From assembly GCA_964543525.1 (NCBI GenBank), contig CAZIYW010000007.1:11818-75817 (forward strand): a DNA stretch of 64,000 nt. The letters run 5' to 3'. Within the stretch, counting starts at the first letter, position 1, and each line of letters begins with the position of its first letter. The DNA is from CBDVBE01 sp964543525. GTDB lineage: Bacteria; Fibrobacterota; Chitinivibrionia; Chitinivibrionales; JANQEN01. The notes beneath the pieces were generated by a model that did not search any database, had not been told where the DNA came from, and saw only the letters and a program-made list of their open reading frames with translations. Both the position numbers and the translations under genes were made by a program. This document shows, piece by piece, positions 1 through 8,926 of this stretch.

Positions 1-107
1 CTGAAAGACTGTTTGAAACAGGCATGTGCCTCCCCTCTGGTACCGGCCTGTCCGACCAGGATCTAAATGTAATTATAGATTGCATTACAAAGGTTAATAG
101 CATATAA
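1..107 (+). CDS. DegT/DnrJ/EryC1-type aminotransferase, C-terminal fragment (runs in from the left)
   Basis: Reading from base 3 gives an open frame of 34 residues ending at TAA 105-107. It contains an LFETGMCLPSGTGLSDQDL stretch, which resembles the C-terminal end of DegT/DnrJ/EryC1/StrS PLP-dependent sugar aminotransferases (the 'LPSG..L...D' element followed by a short helix). Only the last part is in the window. The family makes amino-sugars for surface polysaccharides, which suits the nucleotide-sugar dehydratase gene 55 bp downstream on the same strand. The assignment rests on this short motif only. Confidence 0.6.
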   Translation, partial: ERLFETGMCLPSGTGLSDQDLNVIIDCITKVNSI

Positions 108-162
108 TAAATACATTAAATTACTGTTTTTTCCCAAATAATCATTATTTTAAATATCCTTC

Positions 163-2052
163 ATGAAAATTATTAAAGAAATACCTAATTCGGTTTTTCG
201 ATACCGGCTGATTCTAATCATCTTCTTGCATGTTATCTTCTCTGCCGGCAGTCTGCTGCTTTCTTTTCTTTTCAGATTTGATTTTACACTCGGCCACACT
301 ATTTATCCCAGGCTTTTCTTTCTTTCCTTACCGATAAATGTAACCATTTTCATTATTTTCTCAGGTATTTTTAACCTGTTTCAGGGGATATGGCGCTACG
401 TTTCTGTAGATGATCTTAAAGATATCGTTAAAGCATCTGCCATCTCTTCGCTTGTTTTCATGTTTATAATTGTCTTTAGTGGGAAATTTAATGGATATCC
501 ACGATCAATCTATGTCTTAAATTTTACTCTTTTTATAATTTTAAACGGAGGTACTAGGTTTACCATCCGGCTCTTCCGTGAATCCTTTGCCCCCATGAGT
601 GAGGATGCCCGAAATGTTCTAATTATTGGTGCGGGAACAGCAGGGAATGAAATCGTTAAAACCCTGAAATCAGCTAAGCACAAGAAATATATTCCTATCG
701 GTTTTATTGACAAGGATCCTTCAACCCATGGTAAAAGGCTCCAGGGAATAAAGGTTCTTGGGGATTTATCCTCTATTCGGACGCATATCAAGAGACACCG
801 TATCCATGAACTTTTTATTGCTATTCCAGAAGCATCCAATAAGCTGGTACGGGATATCATTGACCGTTCAAAAATACCGGAATGGGAGGTGAAGTTCAAG
901 ATTGTACCGTCACTCATTGACATTATGAGCGGAAAGTATCAGCTTAATCAGATCAGGGAAGTGTCAATAAACGATCTTCTCAGCAGGCCGAATATCACCC
1001 TTGATGATGCCCATGTGCGAAAACAGATAGCCGGCAAGACAGTGCTGATTACCGGTGCCGGCGGATCAATCGGATCGGAGCTCTGCTTTCAGGTTTCGGT
1101 CTACCAGCCCTCCAGATTAATTCTCATCGATCTCAGTGAGGAGCACGCATATAATATTGACCAGGTATTGAAGAGGAAATATAAGAATGTCGCGATTCAT
1201 ACTATTGTCGGATCGATACTTGATGTTGCTGTGCTGGATATGCTTATGCGTGAATATAATGTTGACTTCATTTTCCATGCGGCTGCATATAAGCATGTAC
1301 ATCTCATGGAGTGGAATCCGTTAGCAAGTCTTAAAAACAATGTACTGGGTACTGCGATTTTAGCTGCTGCTGCAGAGCGGCATGGTGTAAAACAATTTGT
1401 TATGATATCGACTGATAAGGCTGTTAATCCACGCGGAATGATGGGTGTTTCAAAACGGCTCTCTGAGAGAATTGCCCTTGAGCGGCACCCTTCAGCAACA
1501 AAATTTAATGTTGTGCGGTTCGGCAATGTACTGGGATCCAGCGGGAGTGTTATTCCGTTATTTCAGCAGCAGATAAAGGAAGGCGGACCTATTACAGTAA
1601 CAAGCGCTGAGACTAAACGGTTTTTTATGTCTATTCCGGAAGCAGTACAACTGGTCCTTCAAGCATCAACTCTGAATGAGTCGAATGTTATATTCATGCT
1701 TGAGATGGGCGAACCTATAAAAATAATTGATTTGGCAAAGAATCTTATTGAGCTTTCCGGCCTAAAGGTGAACGAAGATATTGAGATAAAAATTACGGGT
1801 ATGCGGCCCGGGGAAAAGATAAACGAGGAACTGCTTACTGCGGATGAAAACCTGTTAAAAACACCTTTTGATAAAATACGCATGCAGAGAAACGAGAACT
1901 ATGATCCCGCCCTTATTGAGAAATTCATACACGATCTGAAATCGAATGTTGAGCTCGGCAATATAAAAGCTCTCTATCAGGATATCCGGGAACTTATCCC
2001 CGAAATGACCGGCCCTTCCTTTGAAGAGCTCCAAAAAAATATGTTCGGATAG
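163..2052 (+). CDS. membrane-anchored nucleotide-sugar 4,6-dehydratase/epimerase (WbpM/FlaA1/CapD family)
   Basis: This 629-residue protein has the full layout of the long WbpM/CapD type. Hydrophobic membrane segments fill about residues 15-130. A first Rossmann-like module with a GAGTAGNE loop lies near residue 156, and a second SDR module with a TGAGGSIGSE loop begins near residue 294. The SDR active-site region STDKAVNP starts near residue 416, and the Met/Lys catalytic pair that replaces Tyr/Lys in this family is at about M427 and K431. Family members convert UDP-GlcNAc or a similar UDP-sugar to a 4-keto-6-deoxy sugar at the inner membrane, usually as the first step of O-antigen or capsule sugar synthesis. 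The upstream gene fragment is a sugar-aminotransferase type, a common partner. No strong ribosome binding site is visible before the ATG. The exact sugar product cannot be told from sequence. Confidence 0.9.
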   Translation: MKIIKEIPNSVFRYRLILIIFLHVIFSAGSLLLSFLFRFDFTLGHTIYPRLFFLSLPINVTIFIIFSGIFNLFQGIWRYVSVDDLKDIVKASAISSLVFMFIIVFSGKFNGYPRSIYVLNFTLFIILNGGTRFTIRLFRESFAPMSEDARNVLIIGAGTAGNEIVKTLKSAKHKKYIPIGFIDKDPSTHGKRLQGIKVLGDLSSIRTHIKRHRIHELFIAIPEASNKLVRDIIDRSKIPEWEVKFKIVPSLIDIMSGKYQLNQIREVSINDLLSRPNITLDDAHVRKQIAGKTVLITGAGGSIGSELCFQVSVYQPSRLILIDLSEEHAYNIDQVLKRKYKNVAIHTIVGSILDVAVLDMLMREYNVDFIFHAAAYKHVHLMEWNPLASLKNNVLGTAILAAAAERHGVKQFVMISTDKAVNPRGMMGVSKRLSERIALERHPSATKFNVVRFGNVLGSSGSVIPLFQQQIKEGGPITVTSAETKRFFMSIPEAVQLVLQASTLNESNVIFMLEMGEPIKIIDLAKNLIELSGLKVNEDIEIKITGMRPGEKINEELLTADENLLKTPFDKIRMQRNENYDPALIEKFIHDLKSNVELGNIKALYQDIRELIPEMTGPSFEELQKNMFG

Positions 2053-2430
2053 ATACAGTCATTTTTATTCGTGCTCGCCAGCCTTCGCCAAAGCGCCACG
2101 GTGCGACGGCAGGCGATCGTGCCGGTAATCGATACGAAACCTTCGGATCTCCAGCTACCCTCTCGTAATATTTCTCCGTATCTCGCTGGCACGCCGTAGT
2201 CCTCAAAGGACGAAAGTGACCGTGGCTGAATCTTTTATTTTAACTATAATTTTATTTTTTTTCTCTGCGATCTCTGTGTACTCTGTGGTGAACCTCTGTT
2301 ATTTTCGACTTTTTTGCATTCCTATCCCTCTTTCCTGAGCGGTAAATTCATATAAACATTCCAATTTCACGCGAGAATATTGAATGCTTATTCAATTGAC
2401 ACGGGCATCTTCAGAAAGTATATTTATACC
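2053..2430. repeat. intergenic region with REP-like palindromes and a CTCTGTG-type interspersed motif
   Basis: No gene is seen in this 378-bp gap. It holds an imperfect palindrome (CGCCAGCCTTCGC at 2076-2088 against GCGACGGCAGGCG at 2103-2115, 14-base loop), a short GTCCTCAAAGGAC hairpin near 2200, and a tract at about 2263-2297 built from repeats of the type 'CTCTG(C/T)G'. Palindromes containing a GTAGTCCT..AGGAC core resemble dispersed REP-type elements. The region therefore looks like a landing zone for small dispersed repeats and not like a promoter. Confidence 0.5.
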
Positions 2431-3675
2431 ATGGAATTGAAGAACAGGCAGGTAGACTCGTATATCTTTGATAAAGAGCTCACAGAGAAAAAAATGATAT
2501 TTATCTCCGGCCCCCGTCAGATAGGGAAGACCACGTATGCAAGTCACTTGCTCAATAGTCGTTACGCAGGTGTTTATTGCAACTGGGACAATCCTCTTAT
2601 CCGCAGGAAATACAATGAAGACCCCTTTTTCTTTCTTAAGGAATATGCCGGGGGCACGTATCTTGTTATCTTTGATGAGATACATAAACGCATTAAATGG
2701 AAGGATATTCTCAAAGGTATATACGATTCTATTGAGCCGCAAATACAACTTCTGGTGACCGGAAGTGCACGCCTTGAGTGGTTTAGAAAATCAGGCGATT
2801 CTCTGGTAGGGCGATATGCTCATTTCCACATGCTCCCTGTTTCACTTTCCGAAGGTATGGGCATACCGTTGAAACGGCTCTGGCTTTGTAGTGCTGATGA
2901 CCTGTCCCGGCCGATGCCGTCTCTTTTTGAAAAAATAGAAGGGAATAAAAAATCCGCAGAGCAGCAGGAGATTCTGGAGCACCTTTTTTACTTTGGCGGA
3001 TTTCCCGAACCGTTTACAAGATCTTCCGAAAGATTCCTCAGGAAGTGGAAACAGGATTATATTTCGCTTTTGTTAACTGAAGATATGCGGGAGCTGTCAA
3101 ACATCCGGGCTATTGACAGGATGGAACAACTTATTGATCTTCTTCCGGAGCGGATAGGAAGTCCCCTTTCGATAAACTCGCTCGCTCAGGATATCGACTC
3201 AAATTACCACACGGTAAAAAACAGCATAACACAGCTTGAAAAGTTATGGCTCCTTTTTTCGGTACGGCCGTGGAGTAAGCGACTTAACAGGACCATTAAA
3301 AAGGAAGTGAAATCATACTTCACCAATTGGATATATGCCGGAAACGAAGGAGCGAAATTTGAAAACCTCATTGCCACGCACCTTTTCAGGGCAGTTACCC
3401 TCTGGACGGACTGCGGCTATGGTACGGCACAACTCTGGTATATCCGTAACTTCGACGGTGGTGAAATAGACTTTCTGATAACCCTTGACGGTAAACCGCT
3501 TCTGCTTATCGAATCGAAGTTGTCGAAGGTCGAGACAAGCAAACCTGCAGTTAACTTTTGCTATAAAATGAACATCCCCCTGTTACAGGTTGTATACGGA
3601 CCCGGAATCTTTAAAAAAGTTGATAAAGATATCTATATTATATCCGCTGCGAAATTTTTATCAGTTATACCGTAA
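2431..3675 (+). CDS. AAA-family ATPase with C-terminal DUF4143-type domain
   Basis: From the ATG at 2431 the protein has 414 residues. A TTG 51 bp upstream is also in frame but adds an unlikely extension, and the family normally starts just before a short strand and the P-loop, as here. The Walker A loop GPRQIGKTT sits near residues 27-35 and the Walker B strand YLVIFDEIH near 77-85, followed by a TGSARL sensor motif. The C-terminal third contains a GGEIDFLI...LLLIESKLS pattern, the PD-(D/E)xK nuclease-like end found in the AAA_14/DUF4143 family. The cellular role of this very common family is not established; some members sit beside toxin genes or mobile DNA. It stands alone here between polysaccharide genes and is flanked by repeat-bearing gaps, so it may be an insertion into the island. 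Confidence 0.85.
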   Translation: MELKNRQVDSYIFDKELTEKKMIFISGPRQIGKTTYASHLLNSRYAGVYCNWDNPLIRRKYNEDPFFFLKEYAGGTYLVIFDEIHKRIKWKDILKGIYDSIEPQIQLLVTGSARLEWFRKSGDSLVGRYAHFHMLPVSLSEGMGIPLKRLWLCSADDLSRPMPSLFEKIEGNKKSAEQQEILEHLFYFGGFPEPFTRSSERFLRKWKQDYISLLLTEDMRELSNIRAIDRMEQLIDLLPERIGSPLSINSLAQDIDSNYHTVKNSITQLEKLWLLFSVRPWSKRLNRTIKKEVKSYFTNWIYAGNEGAKFENLIATHLFRAVTLWTDCGYGTAQLWYIRNFDGGEIDFLITLDGKPLLLIESKLSKVETSKPAVNFCYKMNIPLLQVVYGPGIFKKVDKDIYIISAAKFLSVIP

Positions 3676-4003
3676 TGCAGGGAGAATGATAGAAAGAAAA
3701 AAAATCAACCGGTTATATTAACCTTTTGACGCAAACTGAAAAGACGACTTTCTTGCACGCAAATGCAAATGAGTCTTGACTTTCTTGCATTTTCACATAC
3801 CCGGAACTGCCATGTTCCTTAATCTGAAGAGAGAAAGAATTAACGACTCTATCCGGCTCCGTAAAGCAGAGAAATATCTTATGGAATTGGCAATTTAATC
3901 ATTTTGGATTGAAAAGAACTATGGTAAAATATTTTTAGTATTTTGTATTTTTTAAACAAAATTTTCAACTTTATGCCCTGGTGTCTTTGTGGCAAATCAA
4001 ATA
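3676..4003. other. intergenic region with a 12-bp direct repeat
   Basis: No convincing gene is seen. GACTTTCTTGCA occurs twice about 40 bp apart (near 3744 and 3777). A motif reading CCTGGTGTCTTTGTGGC at about 3977-3993 runs up to the start of wecB and resembles the short 'GTGTC..TGTGG' dispersed motif also seen near 2270. A 28-codon open frame at 3812-3898 lacks support. Confidence 0.4.
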
Positions 4004-5167
4004 ATGAAAAAGAAAATCCTTATAATCTTCGGTACCCGGCCCGAAGCGATTAAGCTGGCACCGCTTATTCTCGCCCTCAAGAAAGAGAACGCATTTAAAA
4101 CGATTGTTTGTGTAACCGCACAACACCGGCAGATGCTCGACCAGGTCCTTTCGTTCTTCGGTATAGCGCCGGATATCGACCTAAATATAATGAGGCAGAA
4201 CCAGTCGATTGAGGAGCTTACCGCCACCATGTTTGCAAAGTTTACGCCGGTAATCAGAAAGGTCTCTCCCGGTATGGTTATTGTACAGGGTGATACCACA
4301 ACGACATTCATCAGCGCGCTCGCAGCATTCTACCAGAACGTTCCGGTGGGGCATGTAGAAGCAGGGCTGCGCACACATGATATCTACGCCCCTTTCCCTG
4401 AGGAGCTTAACAGGCAGTTCGTATCAAGAATCGCACAATACAACTTTGCACCGACCGGTACCGCGGTTAAGGACCTCCTTGCGGAAGGTATTAATAAGAA
4501 GAGCATTTTCAAAACAGGCAATACCGTTGTCGATGCAATGAAACTGGGCATACGTATTATAAAAACCAACAAATCGTTGCGCCGTAAACTGGGACAGTGG
4601 TTCAATACCGCTATCGACAAAGATAATAGTGTTATTGCAAAAGAATCAAAGTTGATTCTTATTACGGGTCACCGGCGGGAAAGTTTCGGTAAGGGGTTTC
4701 AGAATATCTGCTCTGCAATAAAAAAGCTTTCCTCTCTCTTCCCCTCACACCTGTTTGTCTACCCTGTTCACCTGAATCCGAACGTTCAAAAACCTGTTTA
4801 CAAACTGCTGGGTAACATCAGCAATGTAAAACTGATCAAGCCGGTTGACTACGCTCAGATGCTTTTCCTCATGTCAAAATCCTACCTGATACTGACGGAC
4901 TCAGGCGGAATACAGGAGGAAGCGCCGTCGCTGAAAATTCCTGTTCTTGTCATGCGCGATAAAACCGAGAGGCCGGAAGGGATTCAGATTGGATGCTGCA
5001 AACTGGTGGGGAATGATAAGGATAGCATAGTTAAAACAGCAAAACGAGTACTCACCTCTCCGAAGCTATACCGCTCAATGCAGCAGGGAAAAAACCCTTA
5101 TGGTGATGGTAAGGCGAGTGAAAGAATTGTGAATATATTAAAAAAGGAGTTATCGTTTTTCAGTTAA
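4004..5167 (+). CDS. wecB: UDP-N-acetylglucosamine 2-epimerase, non-hydrolysing
   Basis: This 387-residue protein interconverts UDP-GlcNAc and UDP-ManNAc in the cytoplasm, supplying ManNAc-type sugars for surface polymers. The N-terminal FGTRPEAIKLAPL motif, the VQGDTTT and GHVEAGLRT segments, the ITGHRRES motif and the DSGGIQEEAPSL nucleotide-binding motif near residue 298 are all in the expected order, and the length is typical. The ATG at 4004 is preferred over an in-frame GTG at 3989, because family members begin a few residues before the first strand (KKKILIIFGTRPEA). It is co-oriented with the dehydratase and ATPase upstream but separated by repeats, so it is probably transcribed on its own. 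Confidence 0.95.
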   Translation: MKKKILIIFGTRPEAIKLAPLILALKKENAFKTIVCVTAQHRQMLDQVLSFFGIAPDIDLNIMRQNQSIEELTATMFAKFTPVIRKVSPGMVIVQGDTTTTFISALAAFYQNVPVGHVEAGLRTHDIYAPFPEELNRQFVSRIAQYNFAPTGTAVKDLLAEGINKKSIFKTGNTVVDAMKLGIRIIKTNKSLRRKLGQWFNTAIDKDNSVIAKESKLILITGHRRESFGKGFQNICSAIKKLSSLFPSHLFVYPVHLNPNVQKPVYKLLGNISNVKLIKPVDYAQMLFLMSKSYLILTDSGGIQEEAPSLKIPVLVMRDKTERPEGIQIGCCKLVGNDKDSIVKTAKRVLTSPKLYRSMQQGKNPYGDGKASERIVNILKKELSFFS

Positions 5168-5205
5168 CCGTTATCAGTTTAAATCGTAAATCTAAAATTA
5201 TAAAG

Positions 5206-5949
5206 CTATTCTTCATACCCAGACTCTTCTATATTAACTAACCTCGGAAATACCTCCCACCTTGCTCGCTCCAGATCCTCCGGAAAATCAATCTCCGTGG
5301 CCGGCAGATCGGATATATCAACGGCTTTTAAATCAGCTTCCTTTGCAAGAAAATCAACGGCATATTCAAAAAAGCTATTCCAGGTAGATTTATCTTTAAT
5401 ACACTCGTCAAGTATCTCTGCAAATCTCCTGTTATCCTTCTTGTCAAACTTCGCAATACCGATAAATTCTCCGTAACATTTCTCCTTCGGGATCGTTTTC
5501 CCGATCCCCACTATACGGTTGTTCCCAACAACAACCTTTACCTCTTCTTCCCCGCAAGGGCCGGGTATACATGCAAGGTTGCTTGTCTCTTCTCCCTCGC
5601 ACAGCCTCTTTACTATCCTGTAATCAAAAAGGACATCCGCATTGAAATAGATAAAGCTGTCATCAAAGAATTCTCTCGCGAGCCACAGCGAGTATATGGT
5701 ATTCGTCTCGCCGAATAGCGGGTTCTCTGTATAGGTTATACTACATGGTTCATTTTTCAGATGGTCAATTATCTGCTGCTTCTCAAAACCAACAACAACA
5801 ACGACTTGGTCTATTCCTACCTGTTTCAGCGCTGTAATCTGGCGCTGGATAAGCGACTTCTCACCGAAGGTCAGAAGGCACTTCGGCTTTTCAGGCAGAA
5901 CCGGCTCGAGCCGGCGGCCTCTCCCTGCTGCCAGGATTATTCCGCGCAT
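5206..5949 (-). CDS. sugar/phospho-alcohol nucleotidyltransferase (LicC-like)
   Basis: The 247-residue product begins MRGIILAAGRGRRLEP and has PEKPKCLLTFGEKSL next, the standard nucleotidyltransferase signature (GxGxR loop plus PK). Length and simple single-domain layout fit NTP_transferase enzymes of the phosphocholine cytidylyltransferase (LicC)-like group. These charge a phosphate, phosphonate or sugar phosphate with CTP or another NTP. The start is taken at the second Met (5949) because the signature begins directly there; an upstream ATG at 5970 would add seven residues. The gene points away from the phosphonate operon that starts 150 bp away, and is the third nucleotidyltransferase domain in this cluster. 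Substrate unknown. Confidence 0.8.
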   Translation of the reverse strand: MRGIILAAGRGRRLEPVLPEKPKCLLTFGEKSLIQRQITALKQVGIDQVVVVVGFEKQQIIDHLKNEPCSITYTENPLFGETNTIYSLWLAREFFDDSFIYFNADVLFDYRIVKRLCEGEETSNLACIPGPCGEEEVKVVVGNNRIVGIGKTIPKEKCYGEFIGIAKFDKKDNRRFAEILDECIKDKSTWNSFFEYAVDFLAKEADLKAVDISDLPATEIDFPEDLERARWEVFPRLVNIEESGYEE

Positions 5950-6100
5950 TACACCCCTTTCATAAACCATTTTTCCAGCGTTGACCGGAAAGCCCGCACC
6001 TGCAGGCCGTTATCACGGTATTAAAATACTCTTTTTTCCGTTAGCAATGTATTTTATAAACGTTTGGTATACGCAATGCATATTCCATGGAAATTCCGCC

Positions 6101-7807
6101 ATGTCGATGAAAAATACTATTCTCCCCGAGGAGAGAAGGCCTTTATTAAAAAGGGTAATTAAGGAAAAAGGATTTATTCGCGCCCTGGAAGCGCATAATG
6201 GTCTCAGTGCCCTTATTGCCAACGACACTTGTTTGCAGGTAAACAACGCCCGAAAAGAATTCGACGCTATCTGGGAAAGCAGCCTTACCGATACCGCATC
6301 AAAGGGCTTGCCTGATGCTGAAATCGTAGGGTATGAATCACGATGTGATAATATCCGGCAGATTCTGGAAGTTACCAATAAACCCCTCATTGTCGATGGC
6401 GACACGGGTAGAGATGCTAACAGTTTCGAATATCTCGTTAAAACCCTTGAGGACCTCGGTGTCTCAGCAGTAATCATCGAAGATAAGGTTTATCCAAAAA
6501 GAAACTCACTTGAAGATGGTACACAACAGGCGCTGGAAGATCCCGGTGTTTTTGCTACTAAAATCTCCCGTGGAAAAAGTATCTGCAAAACCGATGATTT
6601 CATGATAATCGCCCGACTCGAGAGTCTTATTGCGGGAAGAGGCGTTGACGATGCTGTTCAGCGGGCAAAAGCATATCTCACGGCCGGCGCTGACGGTATC
6701 ATGATCCATTCCAAATCAAAGTCTGCCCTTGAAATTACCGCTTTCTGCCGTCAGTATGAACGGTTATTCACAGAGCCGGCACTCAGGAAACCCCTTGTCT
6801 GTGTGCCGACAACCTATAACACTATAACCGACGCAGAATTGAAGGGTCTGGGAGTAAATGTTGTTATTCATGCAAATCATTTGTTGCGCGCAGCCTATAA
6901 ATCAATGAAAGTGGTTGCAGAAAAGATACTTCTGCACGACCGAAGCTTCGAGGTGGATGATCTCTGTGCTACAACCAAGGAAATATTTTTTCATGTCGGC
7001 TTTCTGGATATAAAAGAAAAGGATAAGCGGTACGGCCCCAAATCCCCGGTTGTTATCATTCCCGCTGCCGGGAAAGACACCGAGTTCGACATACCGAAAG
7101 CGATGCTCACAGTCAACAATAAAACAATCCTTCAACGGCAGAAAGAGGCGCTTAATGAAGTTGGCATAACGGATATAAATGTTATCTGCGGGTATAAAAA
7201 AGAGGCCTTCAATACGCCGCACCTTACCTATTACCATAACGATAACTATGAAACCACCGGTATTATCGAGTCCCTTTTTAAAGCCCGTGAGAGAATGAAG
7301 AACGGCTTTCTCTATATCAATTCAGACATTATTTTCAACAGAGACATTATCACCAATATCCTTAATACCAAAGGGGATATCGTCCTCTGTGTGGATAATA
7401 CCTATTCGTATCATAAGCATCAGGTCGACAAGGTGCTCGATCTGGTAATATCCCGCAGACGATCCGAATCGAGATCTCAGTTCCGTGAATTCAACGTTAA
7501 TTATGGCGAAGTCGTCCGCATTGGTAAACAGGTCAACAAAGAAGATGCCGATTATGAATTTACCGGTATAGCCCGGTTTTCGGAAAAAGGCGCGGATATA
7601 CTTGACAAGGTGTACAACGAGCTCAAATCGACTCCCGGAGACGGCCCTTTTCATGAAGCGGAATCATTTGCTCAAGCCGGTTTCACCGACCTGATTCAGG
7701 AATTAATCGTCAGAAATATTAAAGTCGAGTTCTTTAATGTCTATAAAGGATGGATTGAAATACATGACAAAAAAGATCTTACCATTGCCGAAGAGATTGC
7801 ATCATGA
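6101..7807 (+). CDS. phosphoenolpyruvate mutase fused to a nucleotidyltransferase domain
   Basis: PEP mutase makes the C-P bond of phosphonates by turning phosphoenolpyruvate into phosphonopyruvate. Residues about 1-300 are an isocitrate-lyase-like barrel with the mutase hallmark EDKxxPKxNS (E127-S136). Residues about 316-560 are a nucleotidyltransferase domain with IPKAMLTVNNKTILQRQ and a WIEIHDKKDL end. Starting at ATG 6101 gives 568 residues; an in-frame ATG at 5981 would add a 40-residue hydrophobic extension that the family does not have. The first nucleotide loop of the second domain reads AAGKDTEFDIPK instead of the usual GxGxR..PK, which may change substrate or activity. Such fusions suggest a nucleotide-activated phosphonate (for example CMP-linked). 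The next gene starts within its stop codon. Confidence 0.92.
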   Translation: MSMKNTILPEERRPLLKRVIKEKGFIRALEAHNGLSALIANDTCLQVNNARKEFDAIWESSLTDTASKGLPDAEIVGYESRCDNIRQILEVTNKPLIVDGDTGRDANSFEYLVKTLEDLGVSAVIIEDKVYPKRNSLEDGTQQALEDPGVFATKISRGKSICKTDDFMIIARLESLIAGRGVDDAVQRAKAYLTAGADGIMIHSKSKSALEITAFCRQYERLFTEPALRKPLVCVPTTYNTITDAELKGLGVNVVIHANHLLRAAYKSMKVVAEKILLHDRSFEVDDLCATTKEIFFHVGFLDIKEKDKRYGPKSPVVIIPAAGKDTEFDIPKAMLTVNNKTILQRQKEALNEVGITDINVICGYKKEAFNTPHLTYYHNDNYETTGIIESLFKARERMKNGFLYINSDIIFNRDIITNILNTKGDIVLCVDNTYSYHKHQVDKVLDLVISRRRSESRSQFREFNVNYGEVVRIGKQVNKEDADYEFTGIARFSEKGADILDKVYNELKSTPGDGPFHEAESFAQAGFTDLIQELIVRNIKVEFFNVYKGWIEIHDKKDLTIAEEIAS

Positions 7808-8925
7808 TATCCTGCAGTGAATTTGTGGATCACCTGAATGCCCTGGGCATAGATACGGCTGTCGGAGTGCCAGACTCCACCTTTAAAGGTCTTATCTCCT
7901 GTTTTGAATCGACGGAAAAAATCAATCACATTACTGCGTGTAATGAATGTGAAGCTGTCGCGGTCAGTGCGGGATACTATCTGGCAACCAACCGACCTGC
8001 GCTTACCTATATGCAGAACTCCGGTTTTGGTAAAACAATCAATCCCTGTACTTCTCTTTATTCCCGCGAAATATATAGTATCCCCGGTCTTTTTCTCGTA
8101 GGGTGGCGGGGGAAACCGGATGAAAAGGACGAGCCGCAGCACAAAACCATGGGCAGGATCATGCTCAATCTTTTTAACACACTGGAAATACCCTGCACCG
8201 TTCTCAATGAATCCGAATGGAAAAAGCAGGTATCCGAGACATACCGTGTATCACGTGCCAATGAAATCCCATCTGTTTTAGTCGTACCCAAAGGACTTTT
8301 TGACTCGTTTCCTCCATCGGGCAGGCAGGAAGATTCAGCGTTGCTGTTGCGCGAACAGATGCTGGAACTCGTCATCGAACATCTTGCTGCAGACACCTTT
8401 TTCGTATCCACCACCGGAAAGACATCCCGGGAGCTGTTTGAAATCCGTGAACGCAACAACCAGGGGCATGCCGGGGATTTCCTTACTGTCGGCTCAATGG
8501 GATGCGCCTCTGCAATCGCTTTTGGTATTGCCCTCAATAAACCTGAAAAAAGAATCTGCATTATTGACGGCGACGGCGCTGCACTCATGCAGCTTGGATC
8601 AATGGCCACTATTGGTCATTATCAACTGAAGAACTTAATGCATATTATAATCGATAATAACGCTCATGAGTCAACCGGGGGCCAACCGACAGTCTCAGAT
8701 AGTGTCGATTTCGGCGCCATAGGCAAGGCATGCGGGTACCCTTATATCTATTATGCGCAAAATGAAAAAGACGTCTGCGATTCCGTTAAAGCGGTGCAGG
8801 CTGCAGATGCGCTTTCATTATTGATAATCAAATGCAGGAAAGGCTCCCGCAAAGATTTGGGCAGGCCGACAACAACTCCTGAGGAAAATAAAATCGCTTT
8901 TATGAAAAAGCTGGGATCAGTATAA
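7804..8925 (+). CDS. phosphonopyruvate decarboxylase (thiamine diphosphate enzyme)
   Basis: It decarboxylates phosphonopyruvate to phosphonoacetaldehyde, the step that makes the unfavourable PEP mutase reaction productive. The 373-residue length is normal for this enzyme. The N-terminal half carries the pyrimidine-binding module with the TACNECEAVAVSAGYY glutamate region. The C-terminal half carries the thiamine-diphosphate motif IDGDGAALMQLG (D255-G258) with the downstream DNNAHESTGGQPT segment typical of the family. The ATG overlaps the stop of the mutase gene (ATGA), so translation is probably coupled. Sulfopyruvate decarboxylase is the nearest alternative, but the PEP mutase neighbour settles it. 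Confidence 0.93.
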   Translation: MISCSEFVDHLNALGIDTAVGVPDSTFKGLISCFESTEKINHITACNECEAVAVSAGYYLATNRPALTYMQNSGFGKTINPCTSLYSREIYSIPGLFLVGWRGKPDEKDEPQHKTMGRIMLNLFNTLEIPCTVLNESEWKKQVSETYRVSRANEIPSVLVVPKGLFDSFPPSGRQEDSALLLREQMLELVIEHLAADTFFVSTTGKTSRELFEIRERNNQGHAGDFLTVGSMGCASAIAFGIALNKPEKRICIIDGDGAALMQLGSMATIGHYQLKNLMHIIIDNNAHESTGGQPTVSDSVDFGAIGKACGYPYIYYAQNEKDVCDSVKAVQAADALSLLIIKCRKGSRKDLGRPTTTPEENKIAFMKKLGSV

Positions 8926-8926
8926 C

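Noticed and set aside
3812..3898. 28-codon open frame with a helix-like end (LRKAEKYLMELAI)
   Set aside because: No ribosome site and too short to place in a family; may be chance.
8058..8609. 183-codon minus-strand frame inside phosphonopyruvate decarboxylase
   Set aside because: Shadow of a well-supported gene; Ser-rich antisense product.
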